Assembly (NCBI GenBank): GCA_029212275.1
Contig: JARGOI010000002.1
Location: 1 to 33,298 of the forward strand
Direction of reading: 5' to 3'
Length of the DNA stretch: 33,298 nucleotides
Source of the DNA: Thalassolituus sp.
Lineage (GTDB): Bacteria; Pseudomonadota; Gammaproteobacteria; Pseudomonadales; Oceanobacteraceae
Shown here: piece by piece, positions 16,242 through 23,303 of the stretch
Position numbering within the stretch: position 1 is the first letter of the stretch
Layout of the letters: each line of letters begins with the position of its first letter
The notes under the pieces: generated by a model
Database searches by the model: none
Seen by the model: the letters and a program-made list of their open reading frames with translations, nothing else
Told to the model about the DNA's origin: nothing
Translations under genes and position numbers: made by a program

Positions 16242-16391
16242 CTATAGAAAATACCCCCCACTATTTGAGGGTTTCCAATGTCTTTTCACTGTAGCCAATG
16301 ACAGACCAAGAGCTTTAGCTGCTTTCGATTGTGACAGTTTATTTGCCTTTGCAGCCTGTACTTTTTCAGTTGTGCCTGTAGCTTTAGGCCT
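16242..16391 (-). pseudogene. Truncated C-terminal HTH tail (replication or resolvase-like protein)
   Basis: The minus strand reads RPKATGTTEKVQAAKANKLS followed by QSKAAKALGLSLATVKRHWK and a short tail to a TAG at 16242-16244. An RPK hinge followed by an HTH is typical of the C-termini of serine resolvases and some phage or plasmid replication proteins. The homologous frame stops abruptly at about 16390, where nucleotidase sequence in the opposite direction begins, so the 5' part of the gene is lost. The exact parent family is uncertain. Confidence 0.6.
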
Positions 16392-16641
16392 ATTGCGAAC
16401 GGCGATCATCACGGCCCGCAATGCGCCAGCTCATGAACGAGTGATCACAACGTTAAAAAGCTGGGGCGTAGAAGCCAACGAGACTTTTTTTCTAGGTGGT
16501 ATGGATAAGCGCCGCATTCTTAACGTGTTCAAACCGCATATTTTCTTCGACGATCAGTTAGATCACCTCAAGGCTAAAGATCTAGCTATGGTGCATGTGC
16601 CATTTGGTGTGGCGAATAAGGTAAATGTTGATATCAGTTAA
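16390..16641 (+). pseudogene. C-terminal fragment of a second 5'-nucleotidase
   Basis: Roughly 83 codons align with the end of the intact nucleotidase at 12578-13573. AIITARNAPAHERVI corresponds to AIVTARNSPSEMRVI, ETFFLGGMDKRRIL to EAFFLGGVSKDKVL, and FKPHIFFDDQ to FNPHIFFDDQ. The catalytic aspartate domain is missing. Codons before 16390 in the same frame are only the antisense of the HTH tail, so the apparent 138-residue frame is a chimera. Divergence from the intact copy is large, so it came from another nucleotidase gene. Confidence 0.8.
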
Positions 16642-16750
16642 TCATGACTAGGGTAAGAAAATTTATATACCTAATGATTTTTTTATCTATTTGAGATTGG
16701 TTTTGATACGCCTGATTTTCTAAAGCTCTGATATATAAAGGATTTATTTT

Positions 16751-16767
16751 CTGGCATGGCATTTGTA
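16751..16767 (+). promoter_or_regulatory. Sigma-54-like promoter before the MBL-Zorya-Druantia operon
   Basis: CTGGCATGGCATTTGTA carries the same CTGGCATG -24 core as the element at 2413. It has GG at 16753-16754, ten bases, then GT at 16765-16766 where GC is usual. The TT before it is kept. It lies 36 bases before the ATG of the first gene, with a predicted start near 16778. The -12 mismatch makes it weaker than the first. A sigma-70 promoter in the AT-rich upstream stretch remains possible. Confidence 0.5.
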
Positions 16768-16802
16768 ATACCTCTATTAAATTAATTAAATGGGGTATGA
16801 AA

Positions 16803-17903
16803 ATGGGCTACGAGATCGACTTTTTGGGTGTGGGCGAAGAATCAAAGAGTGGCGATGCTATTGCTATTCGTTTTGGTAATTTACATGGGGCTAGAGAAGA
16901 ACAGACGGTTGTTGTGATTGATGGCGGTTTCAGTAAAACCGGTTCTGAACTCGTTGAACACATAAGGTCTCACTTCGGTACTGAGAAGGTGGATCTGGTG
17001 ATTAATACGCATCCTGATCAGGACCACCTCAATGGTCTGGAAACTGTTCTGAACGAGATGGATGTGAAGGAACTCTGGATTCACCAGCCATGGAGGCACA
17101 ATGTTGGATTGGCGGCTAAGTTTAAAGATGGCCGTATCACCGATGATAGTATCAGCGAGTTATTGGCGAATACTCTTGAGCGTGCATACGCGTTGGTAGC
17201 ATTGGCTGAGTCAAAGGATGTTCTTGTTCGCGAGCCTTTTACCGGCATGACCGATCCATCTGGATTTGTCGAGGTGCTGGGGCCAACACTGGATTACTAC
17301 GAGTCTCTAATTCCTGATTTTGATGGTATGCCGCAGAAGGCAGCGCTGACGACGGCAATGGAAAGCGTGTCGAATGTATTTGATGCTATCAAATCAGCCT
17401 TTCGCCAAGTGTTTGCTTCATGGGGTGACGACAAGATCACCGATGACGGCGTGACCTCTGCTAAAAATAACTCCAGCGTGATTACTCAGTTAACTTTTGA
17501 TGATCGGCGATTTGTATTTACCGGCGACTCGGGTATTGAGGCTTTGGATCAAGCTGCAGATGTTATTGATTACTCCCACTCTCACAATGTGCTTCGGTTA
17601 ATTCAGATTCCGCATCATGGCAGTCGCCGCAATATTGGTCCAAAGGTGTTGAATCGTTTACTCGGTCCTCAAGTATCAACAGGGGAAACGATAGATGTTG
17701 TGGCTATTGTATCCACGGCAAAGAACGGCGAACCCAAGCATCCACGAAAAGCAGTACTTAATGCTTTCACTCATCGAGGTGCCAAGGTGCTTGTGACAAA
17801 AGGCAGTGGTATTCGCCATTCCAATGATGCTCCCGGACGTCTTGGTTGGAGCCCGCTATCACCTGAGCCTTATCACTACGAGTATGAAGAGGAAGTAGGT
17901 TGA
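16803..17903 (+). CDS. ComEC-like metallo-beta-lactamase-fold hydrolase
   Basis: A 366-residue protein of the MBL superfamily. The metal-binding loop is THPDQDH (H70, D72, D74, H75), the HxDxDH form common in ComEC-like enzymes. FTGDS supplies D242, and IPHHGS supplies H271-H272. It has no signal peptide or membrane segments, so it acts in the cytoplasm, presumably as a phosphodiesterase or nuclease. GGGG at 16792-16795 is seven bases before ATG 16803, which I prefer to ATG 16797. It is the first gene of a long train that leads into Zorya and Druantia genes; its stop overlaps the next start. Its substrate is unknown. DNA, RNA or a nucleotide second messenger are all compatible. Confidence 0.85.
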   Translation: MGYEIDFLGVGEESKSGDAIAIRFGNLHGAREEQTVVVIDGGFSKTGSELVEHIRSHFGTEKVDLVINTHPDQDHLNGLETVLNEMDVKELWIHQPWRHNVGLAAKFKDGRITDDSISELLANTLERAYALVALAESKDVLVREPFTGMTDPSGFVEVLGPTLDYYESLIPDFDGMPQKAALTTAMESVSNVFDAIKSAFRQVFASWGDDKITDDGVTSAKNNSSVITQLTFDDRRFVFTGDSGIEALDQAADVIDYSHSHNVLRLIQIPHHGSRRNIGPKVLNRLLGPQVSTGETIDVVAIVSTAKNGEPKHPRKAVLNAFTHRGAKVLVTKGSGIRHSNDAPGRLGWSPLSPEPYHYEYEEEVG

Positions 17904-18535
17904 AGATCATGCCGATTTCTCTTAAAGCGCAGAATGTAGTGCCTCTCACTGTGTTGGTTATGGTACAGGTCTATCTGGTGCTTTTCTTGGCACAAGGGGC
18001 GCTGGATATTGGTGGAATCATAACGAGTATGGAGTCGGCCAGTGTCATGCTTCTTCTTAATGTGGTGATTGTCTGGTTGTCGTACTGGGTTCCGGCGGAT
18101 ATCAAGAACGGGTTGGTCTTCTGCAGATATAAGAATGCTTTGCCCGGACACCGCTTTATCTCACTTATGAAGACTGACCCGCGGATTGATAATTGTCATG
18201 TGCTGGCAAAGTACGACTTGAGTGAGTTGGTAAACAATGAAAGTGCTCAGAACAGTTACTGGTACCGCGTGTTCTATAAACCGAACACAGACAGAATGGA
18301 GATCAAATCTGCGCATAAGTCTTTTCTGCTGTATCGGGATGCTTGTGCCGTGTCGGTGATTCTATTTGCTGCTTATTGTCTGTTCGCGTGGTTCTGGCCT
18401 GATCTCACGGGTTACGCCGATATTAAATTCGGGCTGGTTTTTACCGTTTTTGCTCTGGGTTTTGCAATTGCCGCATGTAACTCAGGTAAGCGAATGGTAA
18501 CGACTGCGATTGTCATCTCTCTCTCTGAGAGTTAG
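17900..18535 (+). CDS. Four-helix membrane protein of unknown function
   Basis: A 211-residue protein with hydrophobic segments at about 14-33, 45-64, 145-166 and 172-190. Between the second and third lies a soluble domain of roughly 80 residues (LPGHRFISLMKTDPRID, SYWYRVFYKPNTDRMEIKSAHKSFL). I do not recognise the family. It overlaps the MBL gene by four bases (TTGA) if the TTG at 17900 is used; GAGGA lies six bases upstream. ATG 17909 is the alternative. A two-plus-two helix arrangement with a cytoplasmic domain is common among membrane effectors of defence systems. The pairing with an MBL hydrolase suggests a sensor/effector pair, which is inference. Confidence 0.7.
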   Translation: MKIMPISLKAQNVVPLTVLVMVQVYLVLFLAQGALDIGGIITSMESASVMLLLNVVIVWLSYWVPADIKNGLVFCRYKNALPGHRFISLMKTDPRIDNCHVLAKYDLSELVNNESAQNSYWYRVFYKPNTDRMEIKSAHKSFLLYRDACAVSVILFAAYCLFAWFWPDLTGYADIKFGLVFTVFALGFAIAACNSGKRMVTTAIVISLSES

Positions 18536-18602
18536 TTCAAGTGCTGGCGCCATTGCTACTTGAGTGGTTGAATAGGGCTGGGACATCAAAGGATCCTTCC
18601 TC

Positions 18603-18953
18603 ATGGATGTAAAAGAATTGGTTGGCATAATTACACTTTACAACCATAACTGGAAAAGAGCATGTGAGCAGTGGGGTAGCGATAGTCATATTGCGATCAT
18701 GCTGCGTCACCGGAAGTCGGATGTTCAGGTCAGGCTTCTCACTATGGAGTCAGGTGGCGCTTACCTTAAAAGAGACTTCGACAATCTTGATGGCGAGCCC
18801 CTGTTCAGTGTGCGGCTGAATTCATCAGTTACTCTCGATAATGGCATGGTTCGTAACGATGCCGATCATATACCTGTTCGTGTTGCTGAAGAGCTGTTAA
18901 GCAAGCACGAAATTTCCAAATTTCTCACTGTGGATTCCTCCTTTGATGGATAA
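18603..18953 (+). CDS. Unrecognised 116-residue protein
   Basis: The protein starts MDVKELVGIITLYNHNWKRA. It has alternating beta-like stretches (IAIMLRHRKSDVQVRLLTME, LFSVRLNSSVTL) and a helical C-terminus. There is no membrane segment and no known motif. AAGGA at 18589-18593, part of a 10-bp palindrome AAGGATCCTT, serves as ribosome site. A 67-base gap separates it from the membrane protein gene. Its end overlaps the zorA start by eight bases, so translation is coupled to zorA. It may be an accessory or immunity-like factor of this Zorya variant. Confidence 0.65.
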   Translation: MDVKELVGIITLYNHNWKRACEQWGSDSHIAIMLRHRKSDVQVRLLTMESGGAYLKRDFDNLDGEPLFSVRLNSSVTLDNGMVRNDADHIPVRVAEELLSKHEISKFLTVDSSFDG

Positions 18954-20877
18954 CCTAAATATTAATAATGCGTTTTATTTTGTTATTTGCTCAATCGGTT
19001 TGTTTTTTTGGTTTCTTGAAGTCAGGTTGAACGGGCGTCATAAATCTGGGCTTGGTCGTTATCGTCAGATTATTGATATGGTTAATAACAAAGATATCGC
19101 CATGTCGTCAGTTAAGACTGATGTTGCCATCTTGTTAAGTCGCCATTTTGTTATTGATGTTGATGATGTCATTCGGAGAAACAAGTTTGGTCTGTTCAAG
19201 TTATTAACCCCTGTGCATTCTGTGTTGCCTTTGCCTCCCGCATCTCCTTATCGTTTAGCACCTGCGTTGCTTACATCTATCGGGGTATTAGGGACTTTTT
19301 TGGGGATCTCTATGAGTTTGTATGGACTCAACCTTGAGGGGGCAAGTTCTGCAATCTTGATGACATCTGCATTAAAGCTGTTGGGAGGAATGAAGACGGC
19401 TTTCTACACTTCTTTGGCGGGTATGTTGGCGTCTGTCGTTTTTATGATCATTCTGTTTTGGTGTGGGAAAGCGCGAGAGCGAAGACAGCGACAACTGCAG
19501 GGGATTCTTAGTAAGGAATGCATGGAGGTCAGCCCGGTCTCTGTCTTAATGGGTATGTCGCCTGATTCAAATGCGAAGTTGCAGCAGCGCCAGTTTGAGA
19601 TGGCTGATGCTGTCATTAAGTCGAGTGCGTCTACGAGTGCAGTGGCTCAGGATATGAAGCAACTTCTGCAGGAACTTGACGCTAATAAATTGGCGAGGGC
19701 ATTGTCGGATGCTGTCCGTGACAGTGTGAAAAGTGAGATTACACCTGCCCTGCAAGTCATACCCGATTCACTCCAAGAACTGAAAGAGATCAAACAGGAT
19801 AATGGTGAAAAGCTGGTTTCAGTGATTACCACAGCAATGCGTAATGAAGTAATAGCCCCTGTTATGGAAGATCTTCGTAGTGTTTCTCAGGATATGAAGG
19901 ATTCTGGGTCTAGTACTCGCGAGCTGATTACAGAACTGCAAAAGCTAACCAAGGAGTTGGGTAATACAACGACGACGCTGAATACTTTCCAGCAGGATAC
20001 ATTAACGAAACTGACGGCTTTTGCTGAGTCACTGAAAGAAATTTTGGATCAATTTAAAGCGGATACCAATGGCGTTCTGAAGGATATAAGTGCAGAGATA
20101 AACCATTCTTTAGCTGCAGCTATTCAGGGAATGAAAGATCAACGAGGGGCTTTTGAAGATAGTGCTGAAGCAGCAAGGGAAGCGTTTGAAGGTCAAAATG
20201 AAGCACTCGGAAGAATCGGTAATGAAGCAGCGAAGTTGATGCAGGATGCAAATAACACGCTGCAAACGGGGTTGGGTGATATTGATGGGAAAATTCGAGA
20301 GGTATCGACGGTAGTTCAGCAGGAGCTGGAGTCATTTCGGACTGAATATCAACAAAATCTGACTGGTTTTTTTGAGCAACAAGAGACGTTGTTGGATGAA
20401 ACCTTAGGCCGTCAACGTGAAGGTCTTGCTGGTGTGGTTGCTGACTACCGTAAGGCATTTGAAGAAGAAAACGTTCTCAGAGCAAAGCAGTATGAGGCGA
20501 TTAGGGTCCAATACGATCAATTGCAGCAAGGTGTTGGATTGGTACAGCAGCTGGTGGAAGCAGTTGGTCTGAATAAGGCGACGGCTTTCGATCAGCTTCA
20601 GGATGTTGCCAAATCGGTCGGTTCTCAGGTTGCTTTAATTCGTAAGGAGTATGGGCAAGCGGCTCAGAAGTTCAGTGATATGACAGAACAGTTACCGAAG
20701 GCAATGAACGATTATTATCAGCGAGCGGAAACCTCTCACGGTGAGTTCTTCGAAAGCTTCGATGCTGCTGCTGCAAAAGTACACTCTAGGCTTGCTGAAG
20801 CAGCAGGTTTGCTGGTGACTGCAATGCAAACCATTGAACTACAGAAGCAGACATTGCTTGAGTCAGAAACACGATGA
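18946..20877 (+). CDS. zorA: Zorya protein A, MotA/ExbB-like motor with long coiled tail
   Basis: A 643-residue protein with an N-terminal helix at about 7-24 and two further hydrophobic helices at about 106-128 (ALLTSIGVLGTFLGISMSLY) and 150-172 (KTAFYTSLAGMLASVVFMII), the MotA/TolQ/ExbB layout. From about 175 to the end it is a long, strongly helical tail rich in Q, E, A, D and K. ZorA is known to form a pentameric proton-driven motor with ZorB in the inner membrane and to carry a long intracellular tail that signals phage attack. The tail length fits. I take ATG 18946; TTG 18943 adds one residue. It overlaps zorB by four bases (ATGA). Confidence 0.88.
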   Translation: MDNLNINNAFYFVICSIGLFFWFLEVRLNGRHKSGLGRYRQIIDMVNNKDIAMSSVKTDVAILLSRHFVIDVDDVIRRNKFGLFKLLTPVHSVLPLPPASPYRLAPALLTSIGVLGTFLGISMSLYGLNLEGASSAILMTSALKLLGGMKTAFYTSLAGMLASVVFMIILFWCGKARERRQRQLQGILSKECMEVSPVSVLMGMSPDSNAKLQQRQFEMADAVIKSSASTSAVAQDMKQLLQELDANKLARALSDAVRDSVKSEITPALQVIPDSLQELKEIKQDNGEKLVSVITTAMRNEVIAPVMEDLRSVSQDMKDSGSSTRELITELQKLTKELGNTTTTLNTFQQDTLTKLTAFAESLKEILDQFKADTNGVLKDISAEINHSLAAAIQGMKDQRGAFEDSAEAAREAFEGQNEALGRIGNEAAKLMQDANNTLQTGLGDIDGKIREVSTVVQQELESFRTEYQQNLTGFFEQQETLLDETLGRQREGLAGVVADYRKAFEEENVLRAKQYEAIRVQYDQLQQGVGLVQQLVEAVGLNKATAFDQLQDVAKSVGSQVALIRKEYGQAAQKFSDMTEQLPKAMNDYYQRAETSHGEFFESFDAAAAKVHSRLAEAAGLLVTAMQTIELQKQTLLESETR

Positions 20878-21536
20878 GTTTTCTGAATCATTATGAGCCA
20901 GATACCGATATTGATGAAACTGGGGCTTGGTTATCGATTGGGGATTTGATGTCTGGGCTAGTCATGCTGTTTGCTTTGTTATTAGTGGTTTCTCTACTGC
21001 AACACGAGGAAGATGCAGATCGCGCGAAATACCGTCGGGTGGTGATCATTCAGGCATTACAGGAGACGTTGAAGTCGGAGGGTATCAGCGCCAATATTGA
21101 TCCGGTTAGTGGTGATGTCAGCATCATGGATTCGGTTCTGTTTGATTCGGGCAGCGCTGAGTTAAAGCCCGCAGGGATTCGATTTTTGGAAACGTTTGTA
21201 CCGACATACAGCCGCGCAATTTTTTCTGATAAGGATATTGCTGAACAGATTCAGTTCGTTGTGATTGAAGGCCATACCAGTGCAGCGGGTGGCTGGGATT
21301 ACAACATGGATTTGAGCCTTCAAAGAGCCAATAGTGTTTCGCACGAAATCAGCAAAATGAAATTCAGTGGTAAGGATGCCTTTCGTGCCAGGATGCTTGT
21401 TTCCGGACGCGGTGAAGCGGCTGCCAATCAGGCTCAAAATCAAGCAAGTGATCGTAAAGTGGTGTTCCGATTCCAGTTTACCGGAGACCAGTTCCAAAAT
21501 TGGTCTATCAACGAGAGTGGGTTGGGTCGTGGCTGA
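20874..21536 (+). CDS. zorB: Zorya protein B, MotB/OmpA-like peptidoglycan-binding stator
   Basis: A 220-residue protein. A single membrane helix at about 21-45 (SIGDLMSGLVMLFALLLVVS) carries D24, the position of the proton-binding aspartate in MotB-like proteins. The OmpA-like periplasmic domain spans about 80-212: VLFDSGSAELKPAG, IEGHTSAAGG, LSLQRANSV, SGRGEAAA and the DRKV ending. It anchors the ZorA-ZorB motor in the cell wall. Both the start and the end overlap neighbours (4 bases with zorA, about 8 with the following gene), so the three are translated as one unit. Confidence 0.9.
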   Translation: MSFLNHYEPDTDIDETGAWLSIGDLMSGLVMLFALLLVVSLLQHEEDADRAKYRRVVIIQALQETLKSEGISANIDPVSGDVSIMDSVLFDSGSAELKPAGIRFLETFVPTYSRAIFSDKDIAEQIQFVVIEGHTSAAGGWDYNMDLSLQRANSVSHEISKMKFSGKDAFRARMLVSGRGEAAANQAQNQASDRKVVFRFQFTGDQFQNWSINESGLGRG

Positions 21537-23247
21537 TCTCGGAGTTCGCTTTCGCGTAGGGCAGCCTTCTCCTGTTGAAATGGAGGCTCTGGCTGATGGA
21601 TTGAGATTGCTTGAATGGCAATCAAGCGAGCCTGTCGGTGCATTGCCACCCCGACAGGGAGCAGATGTTATACGTGCTGTATTGGATGGCGAAGAAGACG
21701 AAATATCTATTCTTGAGTGGTCAAATCTGTTTACGGAGCCAGAGTGGCCCATTTCAGACGGGCGATCTCATGCTGATGTTTGCTTTCTGATATTCCTGGC
21801 CTTGGTAAAAAGAAAGCCGGTTACTAACTTGCTATTGTTTCGAGCTGCGTTGTTCCTGAATGGTGGTGCTTACTTTTCGGATGTAATGCTTTCGAATATT
21901 CATCAACTGTCGGGTACCTTAGCTGGTTCGCACGCGCTGTCTCTTAAACTGGTCATTAATGCCAGAGAGTCTGACTTCGGTAGCAGCGCGTATGAGGCAA
22001 TCGGCCAATCGGTAACGCCTGCCCGGTTGTTTGCCAACGCTGGGCTGGGTGCATGTCGGGAGTTGATTAGAAATACGGTCGGAGCGGTGATCCGGCTGGC
22101 TTACAGTCCTGTTTTTCTTGAATACAGTCCATGGTTTTCTGAGCTTCTGAAAGAGCTTATTAAGTCAGATCAGGTCATGCTGATTGAAGCCATTGCGAGT
22201 CATGGTGCTGGGGAATTAGGACGTGAAGAAAAATTGGCTAATGACTTAAAAGCTTATTGTGATCCATCTGTTGAGGCAAGTCTTTGGTCTGAACTTAGTG
22301 AAGGTGCGCAAAAGGTATTGAGCACGGCCTTGAAAATTTCCGAGTATTTTAAGATCCGAGAGTTATCCAAGCGATTAGAAGAGCCTGAAGCTTTGGGACT
22401 TCCGGAAATGTCTGAAACGAGTCAAAAAAATATACGTAGTCGCACATTTTTCTGGAGCAACTATCAGACGAGTTTGTTATCTGTGCGAGTTCTTCTGCCG
22501 GAAGCTACTGCTGAATATCTTAAGAATAGAGGTACTTTGAGTTTTTGGTATGAATTGATGAGTCATGGAGACATTGCTGAAGTAATGATCCTTGAATTTG
22601 AGGAGGTTTTGATTGTTGATATTTTACGTGGGCCCTCGACTGAAATTAGATTATTCAGAAAAAGTCGTCGTAATATCCAGTTGCTTCAGCAGGGAAAGAT
22701 AGCGGCACCCGAAGAGATACGTCGGATGTATCAGGATGACGAACATGATCACCTTATTGCATGGCAGTGGTCTGTTGAAAGCCTGCTAAGAACGGAGTAT
22801 TCCATTCAAGTTGATGAAGGTACTACCTGGTTCAAAAGTCTCTCTAAACGGGCTGGAGCGTATCAGCGTAATACTGGACTGCCTAAGCCGGGTTTGGACG
22901 TACTGACTCAGCGCAATCAGGCTCTGGATATCTGGTGGAAGACATTTTTAGCTCAGGAAGCACAGCTAGGTAAGTACGGCAGTGATGATAGTGCAGGTTC
23001 CCAGCGAGTTTTGACTGAGGCGAGGCACTATAAGAGAACTGGACAGAAACGATTGTGGCGAGACGCCTTAGAGGATGAAGCAAGAAAAGGGGATACCTTA
23101 TCTTTGATACTGCTTGTGAAGGACTTGCTTCTGTCTGGCAGGGGTTCTTATGAAGAACGGATACGTGGTGAGCACTGGTTCGACAAGCTTAAGGAAAAAG
23201 CAAAAGACGGTGACATGTCAGCGCAGAAATTTTTGGAAAAGAAGTAA
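21529..23247 (+). CDS. zorC: ZorC-like protein (divergent, EH-signature-like)
   Basis: A 572-residue soluble, mostly helical protein in the position of ZorC. Residues around 350-385 (YELMSHGDIAEVMILEFEEV and the following IVDILRGPSTEIRLF) resemble the beta hairpin of EH-signature proteins such as ZorC of type I Zorya. The C-terminus has a TPR/Sel1-like repeat (GDTLSLILLVKDLL, GEHWFDKLKEKAKDGDMSAQ). The open frame extends back to 21367 inside zorB, but homologous-looking sequence starts after the zorB end. GTG 21529 or GTG 21517 is the likely start. ZorC binds DNA in type I systems. The match is by position, size and weak pattern, so another Zorya accessory (for example a type III component) is not excluded. 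Confidence 0.55.
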   Translation: MADLGVRFRVGQPSPVEMEALADGLRLLEWQSSEPVGALPPRQGADVIRAVLDGEEDEISILEWSNLFTEPEWPISDGRSHADVCFLIFLALVKRKPVTNLLLFRAALFLNGGAYFSDVMLSNIHQLSGTLAGSHALSLKLVINARESDFGSSAYEAIGQSVTPARLFANAGLGACRELIRNTVGAVIRLAYSPVFLEYSPWFSELLKELIKSDQVMLIEAIASHGAGELGREEKLANDLKAYCDPSVEASLWSELSEGAQKVLSTALKISEYFKIRELSKRLEEPEALGLPEMSETSQKNIRSRTFFWSNYQTSLLSVRVLLPEATAEYLKNRGTLSFWYELMSHGDIAEVMILEFEEVLIVDILRGPSTEIRLFRKSRRNIQLLQQGKIAAPEEIRRMYQDDEHDHLIAWQWSVESLLRTEYSIQVDEGTTWFKSLSKRAGAYQRNTGLPKPGLDVLTQRNQALDIWWKTFLAQEAQLGKYGSDDSAGSQRVLTEARHYKRTGQKRLWRDALEDEARKGDTLSLILLVKDLLLSGRGSYEERIRGEHWFDKLKEKAKDGDMSAQKFLEKK

Positions 23248-23303
23248 CAAAGAATCATGTTGTGCCGAGGCTTTAGGTGGTGCGACAAAAACAGGAAATG
23301 TTT

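Noticed and set aside
16225..16641. Apparent 138-codon gene on the plus strand
   Set aside because: Its first 55 codons are the antisense of an HTH-coding tail. Only the part after 16390 is nucleotidase-like, so it is a scar product.
21367..21528. Longer N-terminus for the ZorC-like protein
   Set aside because: This part lies within the conserved OmpA-like domain code of zorB in another frame; a 160-base overlap is implausible.
21162..21752. 196-codon minus-strand frame
   Set aside because: It is antisense to zorB and the start of the ZorC-like gene, has no ribosome site and a composition expected of a shadow frame.
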